Source of the DNA: Cognatishimia activa
GTDB taxonomy: Bacteria > Pseudomonadota > Alphaproteobacteria > Rhodobacterales > Rhodobacteraceae
Assembly: GCF_017798205.1 (NCBI RefSeq)
Contig: NZ_CP060010.1
Location: forward strand, 1,674,001-1,738,000
Reading direction: 5' to 3'
Length of the DNA: 64,000 nucleotides
The notes under the pieces were generated by a model. The model did no database searches and was not told where the DNA came from. It saw only the letters and a program-made list of their open reading frames with translations. The position numbers and the translations under genes are program-made. This document shows, piece after piece, positions 45,640 to 54,311 of the stretch. Within the stretch, counting starts at the first letter, position 1. Every line of letters starts with the position of its first letter.

Positions 45640-46413
45640 TCATATCTCGGCGCGCAGACGGCGGCTGAAATTCAGATCCCGCAGGATCACTTGGTTCATT
45701 TCGGGACCTTCGAAAATCAGATCGATCCAGGCTTTCTCAAGCTGTTTCTCATTTAACTGCGTATAGGCGAGGTCAAACTCGACGCTGATTTCTTCTTGGT
45801 TCAGCGGCAGCTCGCGGACGATCTGTTCGGTGTTTGGGCCATGTTTCACATTCAGCCGCGCAAAGATTTCGAGCGGCTTTTCCATTTCCACAATCGTGGA
45901 CATGCGGATCACATGGTTGCGGCACAGGCCCTCAAGCGAGTCCTCGGGCATATCCAGCACCAGCGACAGGAAAGAGCCGTCAAAGCCAAAGACGTCCATG
46001 CGCAGCCCGTAAGGCGCGAGATCCTTTTCACGCGTGTTGCGCAGTTGGCGAAGGGTCAGTTCGGAATACTTGCAGTCGTGAAACAGCACGACCTCATCTC
46101 CGAGGGATTGTTTTGACTGAACAGAGACCATCCCTTTGGACGGCAGGCTTTCCCGCCAGATCGCAGGACGCCAGGACCAATCGGTACCATGCGGTTTGAA
46201 GAAAGAATTCGACCCGATGACTGGCAAAGCCAATTGCCCATCCGCGACCGAGATCACCTCGTCCAGATGCGCCCGCAAACGCCTTGCTTGGGTTCTGCGG
46301 GTCTTGAGAGGCTCAAGCTCCATGTCCCGCGCGTGCTGCGCGGTCGAGGACCAATAGCTCGTCAGACCCCGCTGGATCATCCTGTGAAAAACACCGCCCG
46401 GATATGCTGCCAT
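45640..46413 (-). CDS. DUF6478 family protein
   Basis: A 257-residue protein recognised as the DUF6478 family of Rhodobacterales: GTDWSWRPAIWRESLPSKG, LFHDCKYSELTLRQLRNT, DMPEDSLEGLCRNHVIRM and EFDLAYTQLNEKQLEKAWIDLIFEGPEMN split across the protein. No membrane segment or catalytic motif is obvious. It is the first gene of a two-gene unit with the 124-residue protein. Function unknown. Confidence 0.85.
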   Translation of the reverse strand: MAAYPGGVFHRMIQRGLTSYWSSTAQHARDMELEPLKTRRTQARRLRAHLDEVISVADGQLALPVIGSNSFFKPHGTDWSWRPAIWRESLPSKGMVSVQSKQSLGDEVVLFHDCKYSELTLRQLRNTREKDLAPYGLRMDVFGFDGSFLSLVLDMPEDSLEGLCRNHVIRMSTIVEMEKPLEIFARLNVKHGPNTEQIVRELPLNQEEISVEFDLAYTQLNEKQLEKAWIDLIFEGPEMNQVILRDLNFSRRLRAEI

Positions 46414-46499
46414 GTGCTCGCGACCAAAGATTTTTACAACGACCCTGACTGCTCTTATTTGGCGAACAATCTATTTTTGATGCCGTTATTGTTTCGTCT

Positions 46500-47231
46500 T
46501 TAGTTTTTTTGACGCAATCCGGTGAAAAAATCAAATACCGATCCGCTCTGTTTTACAGAAGATTCGGACAGAACCGGGGCTTGCGCAACCACAAGGCTGT
46601 TTGGATCAATCTCTGGGCTTTCCGCGTGGATGTTGGCTGCCAACTCAGACAAGAGGCTCGGTCCGCGGGTCAGGGCCATCTCGCTGTAGGGGGGGCCAAA
46701 GGCCGCGAGGCTCACGACACGTCCATTCACGACGGTCATCGCGCGCCAATAATGACTGTCAGCACCAGGCACCAAACGATCTCCGCCTTCTTCTATCAAA
46801 ACGGACACAAGCTTGCCGCGCCGCTTGGGTTCGCCAAAGGCTTCGAGCCCGTCCAACAGGTCTGACGTCGATGGAGGATTGGGACTTACGGCACCAACAG
46901 ATACCGTTAAAAGCCCACGTTCATAGGGTTCTAGCCGCGTTTGCGCTTTGCGCAGGACGTTGCAGTCGCCCAAGAGAACAAAGTCGCTGGCAGACCGGCT
47001 GCTTTTATCAACGCAATACCCTTCGGGTGCGCGCACGATGACCGCGCCCTTCACCAATTTGACCCGTTCGCGCTGCCGCGCGCGGTTGAGCAGATCAATG
47101 GAGCGCGTAGAAATCGACACATCCCGGTCCTGGAAAGACGCGCTTTGGCCGGGCAGGGACAGGCATCCCCCAAGCACCATCACAGCGCAAAGGATCATTC
47201 CCCGTGAGAGTGTCGTCACCTTGGACGGCAT
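46500..47231 (-). CDS. putative lipoprotein of unknown function
   Basis: A 243-residue protein with a signal peptide ending in the lipobox VLGGC, so it is probably attached to the periplasmic face of a membrane. I chose the start at 47231 because GGAG lies six bases in front; longer versions begin at 47243 or 47273. The mature part has two cysteines (EGYCVDKSS and LLGDCNVL) and an FGPPYSEMALT segment. No homology to a named family was recognised. Divergent from the CPBP protease gene. Confidence 0.75.
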   Translation of the reverse strand: MPSKVTTLSRGMILCAVMVLGGCLSLPGQSASFQDRDVSISTRSIDLLNRARQRERVKLVKGAVIVRAPEGYCVDKSSRSASDFVLLGDCNVLRKAQTRLEPYERGLLTVSVGAVSPNPPSTSDLLDGLEAFGEPKRRGKLVSVLIEEGGDRLVPGADSHYWRAMTVVNGRVVSLAAFGPPYSEMALTRGPSLLSELAANIHAESPEIDPNSLVVAQAPVLSESSVKQSGSVFDFFTGLRQKN

Positions 47232-47331
47232 TTCTGTCTCCATCAGCTCGCTCACTGGAATATGCAGCCCCACGCTGTTCTAGCAAGCCTCCCCCTCGAC
47301 CATAGAAGCAAAAAACGCTACGCCTGGCTAC

Positions 47332-48210
47332 ATGTCAGCCTACGACCCACATCACATTCTGGCCAAAGAGGCCTTTCCGCATTCGGGACTATTGCGCCTG
47401 TTTTCCGGTATTGTCCTGCTGTTTATCGGTACGATCGCGCTGCAGGTCGCTCTGGTGCGCGCGATGGAGCGTGCTGGCATGGGGTCTCTCTTGCGCGACA
47501 GTATCAGCGGCGCCACAGCGCAAGGCACGCTGATCGCGCTGTTCACCTTCGTGATTCCTTTCATGGTGCTTTGGGTCGTTTTGCGGGGACTGCACAATCG
47601 CGCGATTTCGGGTGTCATAGGGCCGATCTCTTTTGCTGTGCGGGATTTCTTTCGCGTGATGATCGCTTTGGTGATTTTTGCGGCCATCGTGCTTGTCCTG
47701 CCTGCACCAGAGGCCATGCGCCCGGTCAGCCAGCTTGGGTTTTCAACTTGGCTGATGTGGCTGCCGCTCGCTTTGGTTGGGATCCTGCTGCAAGTGTCCT
47801 GCGAGGAATTTATCTTTCGCGGCTATATGCAAAGCCAATTGGCGGCGCGTTTCACGAATCCTGCGATTTGGATTTTTGTGCCCAGCTTTATTTTCGGCCT
47901 CGTGCACTATGCGCCCAGCATTTATGGCGAGAACGCAATTTTCGTTGCCGCATGGGCGTTTCTGTTTGGCCTTGCAGCGGCGGATATCACGGCGCGCAGT
48001 GGTTCCCTCGGGCCCGCAATCGCTATGCATTTCGTCAATAATATCATCGGCATCCTGATCGTCGGCACGCCCGGTCATTTGTCAGGCCTTGCCCTCACGG
48101 TTCTACCCTTTGGGCCCGACAACACAGAGCTTGTGCGCCAGTCCATGCTGGTCGAGCTTCCGGCCCTCTTGTGCATGTGGCTTGCAGCGCGTCTCGCTAT
48201 TAAGCGCTGA
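47332..48210 (+). CDS. CPBP family intramembrane glutamic/metalloprotease
   Basis: A 292-residue membrane protein with about eight helices. Motif 1 EEFIFRGY (Glu158, Glu159, Arg163), motif 2 FIFGLVHYAP with His, and motif 3 MHFVNNI match the CAAX protease and bacteriocin-processing (CPBP, ABI) family. Bacterial members have proteolytic or scaffolding roles whose substrates are mostly unknown. It precedes accD with 61 bases between. Confidence 0.9.
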   Translation: MSAYDPHHILAKEAFPHSGLLRLFSGIVLLFIGTIALQVALVRAMERAGMGSLLRDSISGATAQGTLIALFTFVIPFMVLWVVLRGLHNRAISGVIGPISFAVRDFFRVMIALVIFAAIVLVLPAPEAMRPVSQLGFSTWLMWLPLALVGILLQVSCEEFIFRGYMQSQLAARFTNPAIWIFVPSFIFGLVHYAPSIYGENAIFVAAWAFLFGLAAADITARSGSLGPAIAMHFVNNIIGILIVGTPGHLSGLALTVLPFGPDNTELVRQSMLVELPALLCMWLAARLAIKR

Positions 48211-48271
48211 TTGCAATTCCCGCTGCGTCAGCTTATGTCAGCGTGAGCCAAGAAATTCTGGGACCTTTTGA

Positions 48272-49204
48272 ATGAACTGGATCACCAACTACGTCCGCCC
48301 TCGGATCAACTCGATCTTCTCGCGCCGCGAAGTGCCCGAGAACCTTTGGTCCAAATGCGACAACTGTGGCACGATGCTGTTCCACCGCGAACTCAAAGAC
48401 AATCTGAACGTCTGCACCAACTGCGATCACCACATGGCGATCACGCCACGGGATCGCTTTCATGCGCTGTTTGATGGTGGGATCTTTACCGAGGTTGAGG
48501 TACCAGAACCGGTGGCCGATCCTCTAACCTTTAAGGATCAAAAGAAATACCCCGACCGCATGAAGGCCGCGCAAAAGAAAACCGGCGAGCGTGATGCGAT
48601 GCTGGTGGCCGAAGGCGAAATCGGCCGCACCCCGATTGTGGCGGCGGGTCAGGATTTCTCCTTCATGGGCGGCTCTATGGGCATCTATGTCGGCAATGCG
48701 ATCATTGCCGGCGTCGAACGCGCAGTTGCAACCAAACGCCCGTTCATTCTGTTCTCCGCCGCAGGTGGCGCGCGTATGCAGGAAGGCATCCTGAGCCTCA
48801 TGCAAATGCCGCGCACGACTGTGGCGTTGCAGATGCTGAAAGAAGCGGGCCTGCCCTACATCGTCGTCCTGACTCACCCAACGACCGGCGGCGTCACAGC
48901 CTCATACGCGATGCTGGGCGACGTCCAGATCGCAGAACCCAACGCGCTGATCGGCTTTGCTGGCGCGCGGGTCATCGAACAGACGATCCGCGAGAAACTG
49001 CCCGAGGGATTCCAACGCGCGGAATATCTGCTGGATCACGGCATGCTCGACCGCGTCACCAAACGCACCGAGATGCGTGACGAACTGATCACCATCGTGC
49101 GTATGCTGATGGGCCTTAGCCCTGCGATCAAAGGTGACCTGCCTGCGCCTGAACAGGTCGCTGACGCTCCAGCCGAAGAAAAAACCGAGGCAGCGTCTGA
49201 GTAA
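48272..49204 (+). CDS. accD: acetyl-CoA carboxylase carboxyltransferase subunit beta
   Basis: A 310-residue subunit of the carboxyltransferase that makes malonyl-CoA for fatty acid synthesis. The N-terminal zinc ribbon has [12 protein letters not shown] and [10 protein letters not shown]. The crotonase-like core has [29 protein letters not shown] and [13 protein letters not shown]. The C-terminal tail is acidic. It is followed by a terminator and then folC, a common accD-folC order. Confidence 0.96.
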   Translation: MNWITNYVRPRINSIFSRREVPENLWSKCDNCGTMLFHRELKDNLNVCTNCDHHMAITPRDRFHALFDGGIFTEVEVPEPVADPLTFKDQKKYPDRMKAAQKKTGERDAMLVAEGEIGRTPIVAAGQDFSFMGGSMGIYVGNAIIAGVERAVATKRPFILFSAAGGARMQEGILSLMQMPRTTVALQMLKEAGLPYIVVLTHPTTGGVTASYAMLGDVQIAEPNALIGFAGARVIEQTIREKLPEGFQRAEYLLDHGMLDRVTKRTEMRDELITIVRMLMGLSPAIKGDLPAPEQVADAPAEEKTEAASE

Positions 49205-49229
49205 GCTGACGGATAAATTCAAAATCAGG

Positions 49230-49260
49230 ACGCGTCTGGCATTTTGCTGGGCGCGTTTTT
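49230..49260 (+). terminator. terminator after accD
   Basis: A ten-base-pair stem beginning ACGCG and ending CGCGT, with three wobble pairs, followed by TTTTT. It lies 26 bases after the accD stop. Confidence 0.7.
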
Positions 49261-49297
49261 CATTTAGGGCAGGGGGCAAGAGCCCAAGGACCGCACC

Positions 49298-50566
49298 ATG
49301 ACCCAGACTTCTGACGCAATCCTCGAGCGCATGATGGCGCTGCATCCCAAGATCATCGACCTGACCTTGGACCGCGTCTGGCGTCTGCTTGCAGCTTTGG
49401 ACAATCCACAAGAGGCTCTGCCCCCCGTGATCCACATCGCAGGTACCAATGGCAAAGGCTCCACCCAGTCGATGATCCGCGCGGGCCTTGAGGCGATGGA
49501 CAAACGCGTCCACGCCTATACTTCGCCGCACCTGGCGCGTTTTCACGAACGTATCCGCCTCGCAGGCGAGTTGATCAGCGAAAAATATCTGACCGAGGTC
49601 CTGGACGAGTGCTATGCCAAGAACGGTGGCATCGACATCACATATTTCGAAATCACCACCTGCGCAGCGCTTCTGGCTTTCGCGCGCACCCCAGCCGATT
49701 ACACCTTGCTCGAGGTCGGCCTTGGCGGGCGCTTGGACGCGACCAACGTGATCACGCCCGAGCTGTCGGTCATCACGCCGGTCTCCATCGACCACGAACA
49801 ATTCCTGGGCAATACGCTGGCGAAAATCGCGGGTGAAAAGGCGGGCATCATCAAACGCGGCGTACCTGTGGTGGTTGGCCCTCAACAAGACGAAGCGCTG
49901 GATGTGATCGAAGCCAAAGCCAATGGCCTAGGCGCGCCGATCCTTGCCTATGGGCAACACTGGCACGTCTTCAAAGAACGCGACCGTCTGGTGTTCCAGG
50001 ACGAAACCGGTCTCCTAGATCTGCCTTTGCCTGCGCTTCTCGGCGACCATCAGATCCAAAACGCGGGGGCAGCATTGGCCGCTCTGCGCTACCTCGGAGC
50101 CGATGAAGCCGCTTGCGAGGCCGCCATGACCCAGGCCACCTGGCCTGCACGTATGCAGCGTTTGAAAACGGGTCCATTGGTCGAGAGCGCCCCATCGGCA
50201 GAACTCTGGCTCGATGGCGGCCACAACGCCGCTGCAGGTGAGGCGCTCGCCGCGCTGCTGGGCGCGCTTCCTAAACGCGAGACGCATCTGATCTGCGGTA
50301 TGCTGAATACCAAAGATGTCTCAGGCTATTTGCGCCCCTTGGCGACACAAGCCGCAAGCCTGACCGCTGTATCTATCCCCGGAGAGGCCAATACGCTGAG
50401 TGCCGCAGACACCGCAGCCGCCGCCGAAAGCGTCGACCTTACGGCGCTTGAGGCCGCGTCGGTTCAAGCCGCGCTAGACGCAATCCTAGCCAAAGCTCCC
50501 GATGCGCGTGTGTTGATTTGCGGCTCACTCTACCTCGCCGGAAACATCCTGCGCGAAAACGGCTAA
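49298..50566 (+). CDS. folC: bifunctional folylpolyglutamate synthase/dihydrofolate synthase
   Basis: A 422-residue Mur-ligase-like enzyme that adds glutamates to dihydropteroate and folates. P-loop HIAGTNGKGSTQS stands near residue 48-60, then YTSPHLARFHERIRL, LEVGLGGRLDATNV, SIDHEQFLGNT and LWLDGGHNAAA. Length is normal. It ends the accD-folC cluster; the next 257 bases contain a GANTC cluster and a candidate small RNA gene. Confidence 0.95.
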   Translation: MTQTSDAILERMMALHPKIIDLTLDRVWRLLAALDNPQEALPPVIHIAGTNGKGSTQSMIRAGLEAMDKRVHAYTSPHLARFHERIRLAGELISEKYLTEVLDECYAKNGGIDITYFEITTCAALLAFARTPADYTLLEVGLGGRLDATNVITPELSVITPVSIDHEQFLGNTLAKIAGEKAGIIKRGVPVVVGPQQDEALDVIEAKANGLGAPILAYGQHWHVFKERDRLVFQDETGLLDLPLPALLGDHQIQNAGAALAALRYLGADEAACEAAMTQATWPARMQRLKTGPLVESAPSAELWLDGGHNAAAGEALAALLGALPKRETHLICGMLNTKDVSGYLRPLATQAASLTAVSIPGEANTLSAADTAAAAESVDLTALEAASVQAALDAILAKAPDARVLICGSLYLAGNILRENG

Positions 50567-50601
50567 ACGCAAATTTTTTTTGCCGATCTAAACCGTTGAA
50601 A

Positions 50602-50671
50602 CGACTCGGAAAAACGAATCATCCGTTGGTTGATTCGAAAAAAACCGAATCGGGGCCTATTGACCGATTCG
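50602..50671. promoter_or_regulatory. cluster of five GANTC (CcrM) sites
   Basis: GANTC sites at 50603, 50616, 50632, 50647 and 50666 (starts), spaced 13, 16, 15 and 19 bases. All lie in an extended CGANTC half-site, the last four in alternating orientation, so overlapping inverted repeats are formed: CGAATCA/TGATTCG at 50615-50637, and CGAATCGG/CCGATTCG at 50646-50671. The last site sits in the spacer of the promoter at 50660-50689. In alphaproteobacteria GANTC is methylated by CcrM, and GcrA acts at such promoters (family knowledge). Alternatively these are binding sites of another regulator. Confidence 0.7.
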
Positions 50672-50689
50672 CAAGGGCCTGCGTATATT
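50660..50689 (+). promoter_or_regulatory. sigma-70 type promoter of a candidate small RNA
   Basis: The -35 element TTGACC (50660-50665) and the -10 element TATATT (50684-50689) are 18 bases apart. No ORF follows. A start near 50696 would give a transcript of about 115 bases ending at the terminator. One GANTC site lies inside the spacer. Confidence 0.55.
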
Positions 50690-50695
50690 GGCTGT

Positions 50696-50810
50696 AAGTT
50701 GAGTTTTCTCAGTATTGGCAGAGGGATAGCGCAAGTCGAGCGGCGTGAAATCCCGACATACAGGCAAGGCTGAAAACAGCAGAAAAGGGATGCTTCGGCA
50801 TCCCTTTTTT
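50696..50810 (+). ncRNA. candidate small RNA between folC and zapE
   Basis: This is a predicted transcript from the orphan promoter to a strong terminator. It can form small stems: GAG-TTTT-CTC, GGGAT...ATCCC, GCTG-AAAA-CAGC, and the terminator GGGATGC-TTCG-GCATCCC. No ORF with a ribosome site is present and no known RNA family was recognised. The terminator is 217 bases from folC, too far to be its own. The exact 5' end is an estimate. Confidence 0.5.
50783..50810. terminator. terminator with UUCG loop
   Basis: An 11-base-pair stem AAAAGGGATGC/GCATCCCTTTT with a TTCG tetraloop, followed by TTTTTT on the plus strand. The T-run on the minus strand is shorter (TTTTCT). It also lies 15 bases past the zapE stop and so can serve both strands. 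Confidence 0.9.
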
Positions 50811-50824
50811 AATGCCGAAATGCC

Positions 50825-51907
50825 TTATTTAGCGTCCTCATCACGGCCCCAATCCGCGTCCTGCATCTCGCGCAAGCGGCTGGCTGTGCGTTCAAATTCA
50901 AACGATCCGGTGCCCTCGACATAGAGCATTTCCGGCTCTGCCGCCGCCGAACAAATCAGCCGTACTTTGGCCTCATAAAGCGCGTCAATCAGCGTCACGA
51001 ACCGCTTGGCCTCATTGAAGTTATGACGGCTCAGGCGCGGGATGTCCTCCAGCACTAAAACCTTCACGGCCTCAGCAATCGCTAGATAATCCCCAGGCCC
51101 CAGCATCGCGCCACAAAGATCAAAAAACGTGGCCCGCCCAACCCCGTTGCGAAAGGCAGGGATCTCGACCGTCCGCCCTTTGACGGTGATCGGCAAAGGC
51201 TGCGCCCCACCGCCGCTGAGATCGTTAAAAATCGCCCGCATCTTGTCACGCGCCTCGCCCTTAGCTTCGACAAAATAGACCTGCTGACCTGACAGCCGGT
51301 TTTGACGATAGTCCGTCGGGCTGACCATCTCATGCACGACCATTTGCGCCTTGAGAATGTCGATGAACGGCAGGAACAACTGCCGGTTCAACCCGTCCTT
51401 ATAAAGATCATCCGGAATGCGGTTTGATGTGGTGACGACGGTCACGCCGCCCTCAATCAGCATCTCAAACAGGCGGCCAACGATCATCGCATCGGTGATA
51501 TCGGTGATCTGCATCTCATCAAAGGCCAGAACCCGCAGCGACGCCGTCACCTCTGCCGCAACGGGGGCCAGAGCATCCTCGACCCCGTCCTGACGCGCCT
51601 TATGCATGCCCGCGTGGATTTCCTGCATGAAGGCGTGAAAGTGTACCCGACGCACGGCGATCTTACGCGCCTCAAGCACTTCGACGAACAAATCCATCAC
51701 CATAGATTTGCCGCGCCCAACACCGCCCCACAGATAAAGCCCTTGCGCCGCCTGAGGCTTCGCCCGCCGAAACCACCCGGACTTCACTGGCTGTGCCAGT
51801 TCTTCTAGGATCCGGTCGAACTCGACAATCGCCGCCTGTTGGGCCGGGTCTGCGGTTAGAACGCCCTCCGCAACCCGCGCACTATAGATGTCGTTCACAG
51901 TTTCCAT
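50825..51907 (-). CDS. zapE: cell division protein ZapE (AFG1-like ATPase)
   Basis: A 360-residue AFG1-family P-loop ATPase. Walker A GVGRGKS is in LYLWGGVGRGKSMVMDLF, Walker B is LRVLAFDEMQITDITDAM, and sensor 1 TTSNRIPDDLYKDGL follows. In E. coli ZapE is associated with the divisome and Z-ring stability; in mitochondria the homologue handles oxidised proteins. The start is at 51907, where the gene begins METVNDIYSARVAEG. Its 3' end shares the UUCG terminator. Confidence 0.94.
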   Translation of the reverse strand: METVNDIYSARVAEGVLTADPAQQAAIVEFDRILEELAQPVKSGWFRRAKPQAAQGLYLWGGVGRGKSMVMDLFVEVLEARKIAVRRVHFHAFMQEIHAGMHKARQDGVEDALAPVAAEVTASLRVLAFDEMQITDITDAMIVGRLFEMLIEGGVTVVTTSNRIPDDLYKDGLNRQLFLPFIDILKAQMVVHEMVSPTDYRQNRLSGQQVYFVEAKGEARDKMRAIFNDLSGGGAQPLPITVKGRTVEIPAFRNGVGRATFFDLCGAMLGPGDYLAIAEAVKVLVLEDIPRLSRHNFNEAKRFVTLIDALYEAKVRLICSAAAEPEMLYVEGTGSFEFERTASRLREMQDADWGRDEDAK

Positions 51908-51950
51908 GTCTCGTCCTTAACGCGACACATCGCCGGTGAAAAGCGGCCCC

Positions 51951-51972
51951 TTTCATCTTGCTCAAAATACTC
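51951..51972 (-). repeat. GAGTATTTTGAGCAAGATGAAA dispersed repeat, copy D
   Basis: A copy of the 22-base repeat on the minus strand, in the divergent region between zapE and the MFS gene. It is preceded (minus sense) by CCTCCGGCGGGAG, an extension typical of this repeat type. Confidence 0.7.
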
Positions 51973-52115
51973 CCGCCGGAGGCATCCTACCGTGCCAAAT
52001 GAGCAAAGGTCAGAAGTGCAGACCCATGATCACGGAACGTGATGTCATCACCACAATTCCTGAATTGACCAAAGCAGCCCACCGCGCGCAAACTCCGCAT
52101 AGATAGGAGCGCCCC

Positions 52116-53348
52116 ATGCAGACTCGCACCCCTCTTTTCACACCGGTCCTCATCGCCGGTTGCCTGATCATTCTTGTGTCCTTCGCGATCCGCGCCAGCT
52201 TTGGTGTGTTCCAGATCCCGATTGCCGCTGAATTCAACTGGCCCCGCGCCGAATTTTCCCTCGCCATCGCGATCCAGAACCTTGCTTGGGGCATAGGTCA
52301 GCCAATTTTCGGAGCGATTGCGGAAAAGATCGGTGATCGCAAAGCCATCATCATGGGCGCGATCCTCTATGCGATCGGGCTGGTTCTGTCATCGATGGCA
52401 GTCTCGCCAACCGCACACCAGCTCTACGAGGTTCTGATCGGTTTCGGCATCGCAGGAACCGGCTTTGGCGTGATCCTCGCAGTCGTCGGACGCGCAAGTT
52501 CGGATGAAAACCGCTCCATGAGCCTCGCCATCGCCACCGCAGCGGGCAGCGCAGGGCAAGTCTTTGGCGCGCCAGTAGCCGAGTGGATGCTGGGCTTTAT
52601 GTCTTGGCAGAACACCTTCCTCGTGTTCGCAGCCGCAGTCCTCGCCGTGCTCGCCCTTCTACCAATGATGCGCGCGCCGTCCGTGAGCAAAGCGCAGATA
52701 GAAGAAAGCATGGGCGAGATCCTGATGAAGGCGCTCAAGGATCCTTCCTACACGCTGATCTTTCTCGGCTTCTTTTCCTGTGGCTACCAACTTGCCTTTA
52801 TCACCGCGCATTTCCCAGCCTTTGTCACTGAGGTTTGTGGTGCGATTGATCCGACGGGGATGCTCTCGTCATTGGGCATCAACTCGACCTCGCGACTGGG
52901 CGCGGTGGCGATTTCCCTGATCGGAGCCGCCAATATCGCAGGGACGCTCTATGCGGGCTATTTGGGCAATCGGTACTCCAAGAAGTACCTGTTGGCCGCG
53001 ATCTACACGGGCCGGACATTGGTCGCGGCGGCCTTTATCATGACGCCGATGACCCCTGCCACGGTGATTGCCTTCTCGATTGCGATGGGCTCGCTCTGGC
53101 TCGCGACGGTGCCGCTGACCTCAGGTCTGATCGCGCATATTTATGGGCTGCGCTATATGGGCACGCTCTATGGGATTGTGTTCTTCAGCCACCAGCTTGG
53201 CAGTTTCATGGGTGTCTGGCTGGGTGGGCGGCTTTACGACATCTACGGCAGCTATACCGCCGTCTGGTGGATTGGCGTTGGCGTCGGAGCTTTCTCGGCC
53301 CTGGTCCATCTACCCATTAACGAGCGGCGCAAAGCGCAGGCGGCCTAA
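52116..53348 (+). CDS. MFS transporter
   Basis: A 410-residue major facilitator with about twelve helices. It begins TPVLIAGCLIILVSFAIR and has the MFS loop motif between helices 2 and 3, GAIAEKIGDRKAIIMG. The C-terminal half has IAHIYGLRYMGTLYGIVFFS, seen in oxalate/formate antiporter-like and monocarboxylate-like members, so an organic acid substrate is possible but unproven. Directly followed by a paired-palindrome repeat. Confidence 0.92.
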   Translation: MQTRTPLFTPVLIAGCLIILVSFAIRASFGVFQIPIAAEFNWPRAEFSLAIAIQNLAWGIGQPIFGAIAEKIGDRKAIIMGAILYAIGLVLSSMAVSPTAHQLYEVLIGFGIAGTGFGVILAVVGRASSDENRSMSLAIATAAGSAGQVFGAPVAEWMLGFMSWQNTFLVFAAAVLAVLALLPMMRAPSVSKAQIEESMGEILMKALKDPSYTLIFLGFFSCGYQLAFITAHFPAFVTEVCGAIDPTGMLSSLGINSTSRLGAVAISLIGAANIAGTLYAGYLGNRYSKKYLLAAIYTGRTLVAAAFIMTPMTPATVIAFSIAMGSLWLATVPLTSGLIAHIYGLRYMGTLYGIVFFSHQLGSFMGVWLGGRLYDIYGSYTAVWWIGVGVGAFSALVHLPINERRKAQAA

Positions 53349-53350
53349 GG

Positions 53351-53396
53351 CTTTTTCTTTAAAAGAAAAAGACGTCGGATCCTTTTAAAGGATCCG
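53351..53396. repeat. paired-palindrome repeat, copy 2
   Basis: Two perfect 21-base palindromes (53351-53371 and 53376-53396), each with 10-base arms and the core CTTTNAAAG, separated by ACGT. It lies between the stops of the convergent MFS (53348) and OCD (53400) genes. The flanks differ from copies 1 and 3, but pairing is kept throughout. Confidence 0.9.
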
Positions 53397-53399
53397 CCC

Positions 53400-54311
53400 C
53401 TAACCCGCGTGGAATTGTTGCAGAATGTAGTGGCTGGTCATCAGATCCATATGCGCACCGCCGCCGTTCTTAAACAGGGTGATATCGTCGTCTGACTGGC
53501 GCACCATGAGGTCGGGCTGATAGTGATCCGCCAAAATATCGTCCCGCGAGATCGCCCCACTTTGCAGAGGTTTTTCGATCTCTCCGATGTGCCCAACCGT
53601 GGTATCAAAACTATCCACAAAGACCCTCGCACGCTGCAACGCCGTGTCATCCGCCTCTCGCATATCAGGCCGATAGGCGCCGATCAGGTCCAGATGCTGT
53701 CCCGGCTGCAGCCAGTCCCCTTTGATAAAGCTTTCGGTGCTCATGGTGGCAGAGGTGACGATGTCGGCAGACCTAAACGCCGTTTCCAGATCCTCCGCCA
53801 CAGTCACATTCGCCAGCGCGGCCGCCATGGCCTCGGCATTCGCGCGGGTGCGGTTCCAGACGGAGAACTGCGCCTCGGGAAAGGCCGCAGAATAAGCCGC
53901 ATGCAGACTGCGCGCGACAACGCCCGCACCAAGGATCAGGATCTTCTTGCTATCCGGCCGCGCCAGACGCCGCGCGCCCAGAAGGCTGTCACCTGCGGTT
54001 TTCCATTTTGTCACCAGATGGAAATCCACGATCGCCGCGAGGTCGCCATGAGCGTCGTCAAACAGGCTGACCGACCCATGGATCATCGGAATATCCGCCG
54101 TGGGATTATCGGGAAACACCGTCGCCGCCTTCACCGCGACACCCAGCCCATCGATCCAGGCCTGCCGCACCAAAAGCGTGTCTTTGCCGCGATAAAGAAA
54201 GCTGTCCGAGATCTCGGCCTTGGGCAAAGCATGCCCCGCCGCCAAGGCGTCGCTGAGCCCGATCCAGTCGAGGTTTTTCTCGCCCTCGACAAAACTGATC
54301 AATGTGGTCAT
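53400..54311 (-). CDS. ornithine cyclodeaminase family protein
   Basis: A 303-residue protein of the ornithine cyclodeaminase/mu-crystallin superfamily. Rossmann-type motifs are KKILILGAGVVARSLHAAYSA and FSVWNRTRANAEAMA, then SADIVTSATMSTESF and HLDLIGAYRPDMREADD. The family includes NAD(P)-dependent cyclodeaminases, ketimine reductases and alanine dehydrogenases, so the substrate is not assigned. The start at 54311 overlaps the HAD gene by four bases; a longer in-frame extension to 54362 would enter that gene. Confidence 0.9.
   Translation of the reverse strand: MTTLISFVEGEKNLDWIGLSDALAAGHALPKAEISDSFLYRGKDTLLVRQAWIDGLGVAVKAATVFPDNPTADIPMIHGSVSLFDDAHGDLAAIVDFHLVTKWKTAGDSLLGARRLARPDSKKILILGAGVVARSLHAAYSAAFPEAQFSVWNRTRANAEAMAAALANVTVAEDLETAFRSADIVTSATMSTESFIKGDWLQPGQHLDLIGAYRPDMREADDTALQRARVFVDSFDTTVGHIGEIEKPLQSGAISRDDILADHYQPDLMVRQSDDDITLFKNGGGAHMDLMTSHYILQQFHAG

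Noticed and set aside
48902-49888. Minus-strand ORF of 328 codons across accD and folC
   Set aside because: Spans two real genes on the other strand and reads as low-complexity His/Arg/Gln-rich sequence.
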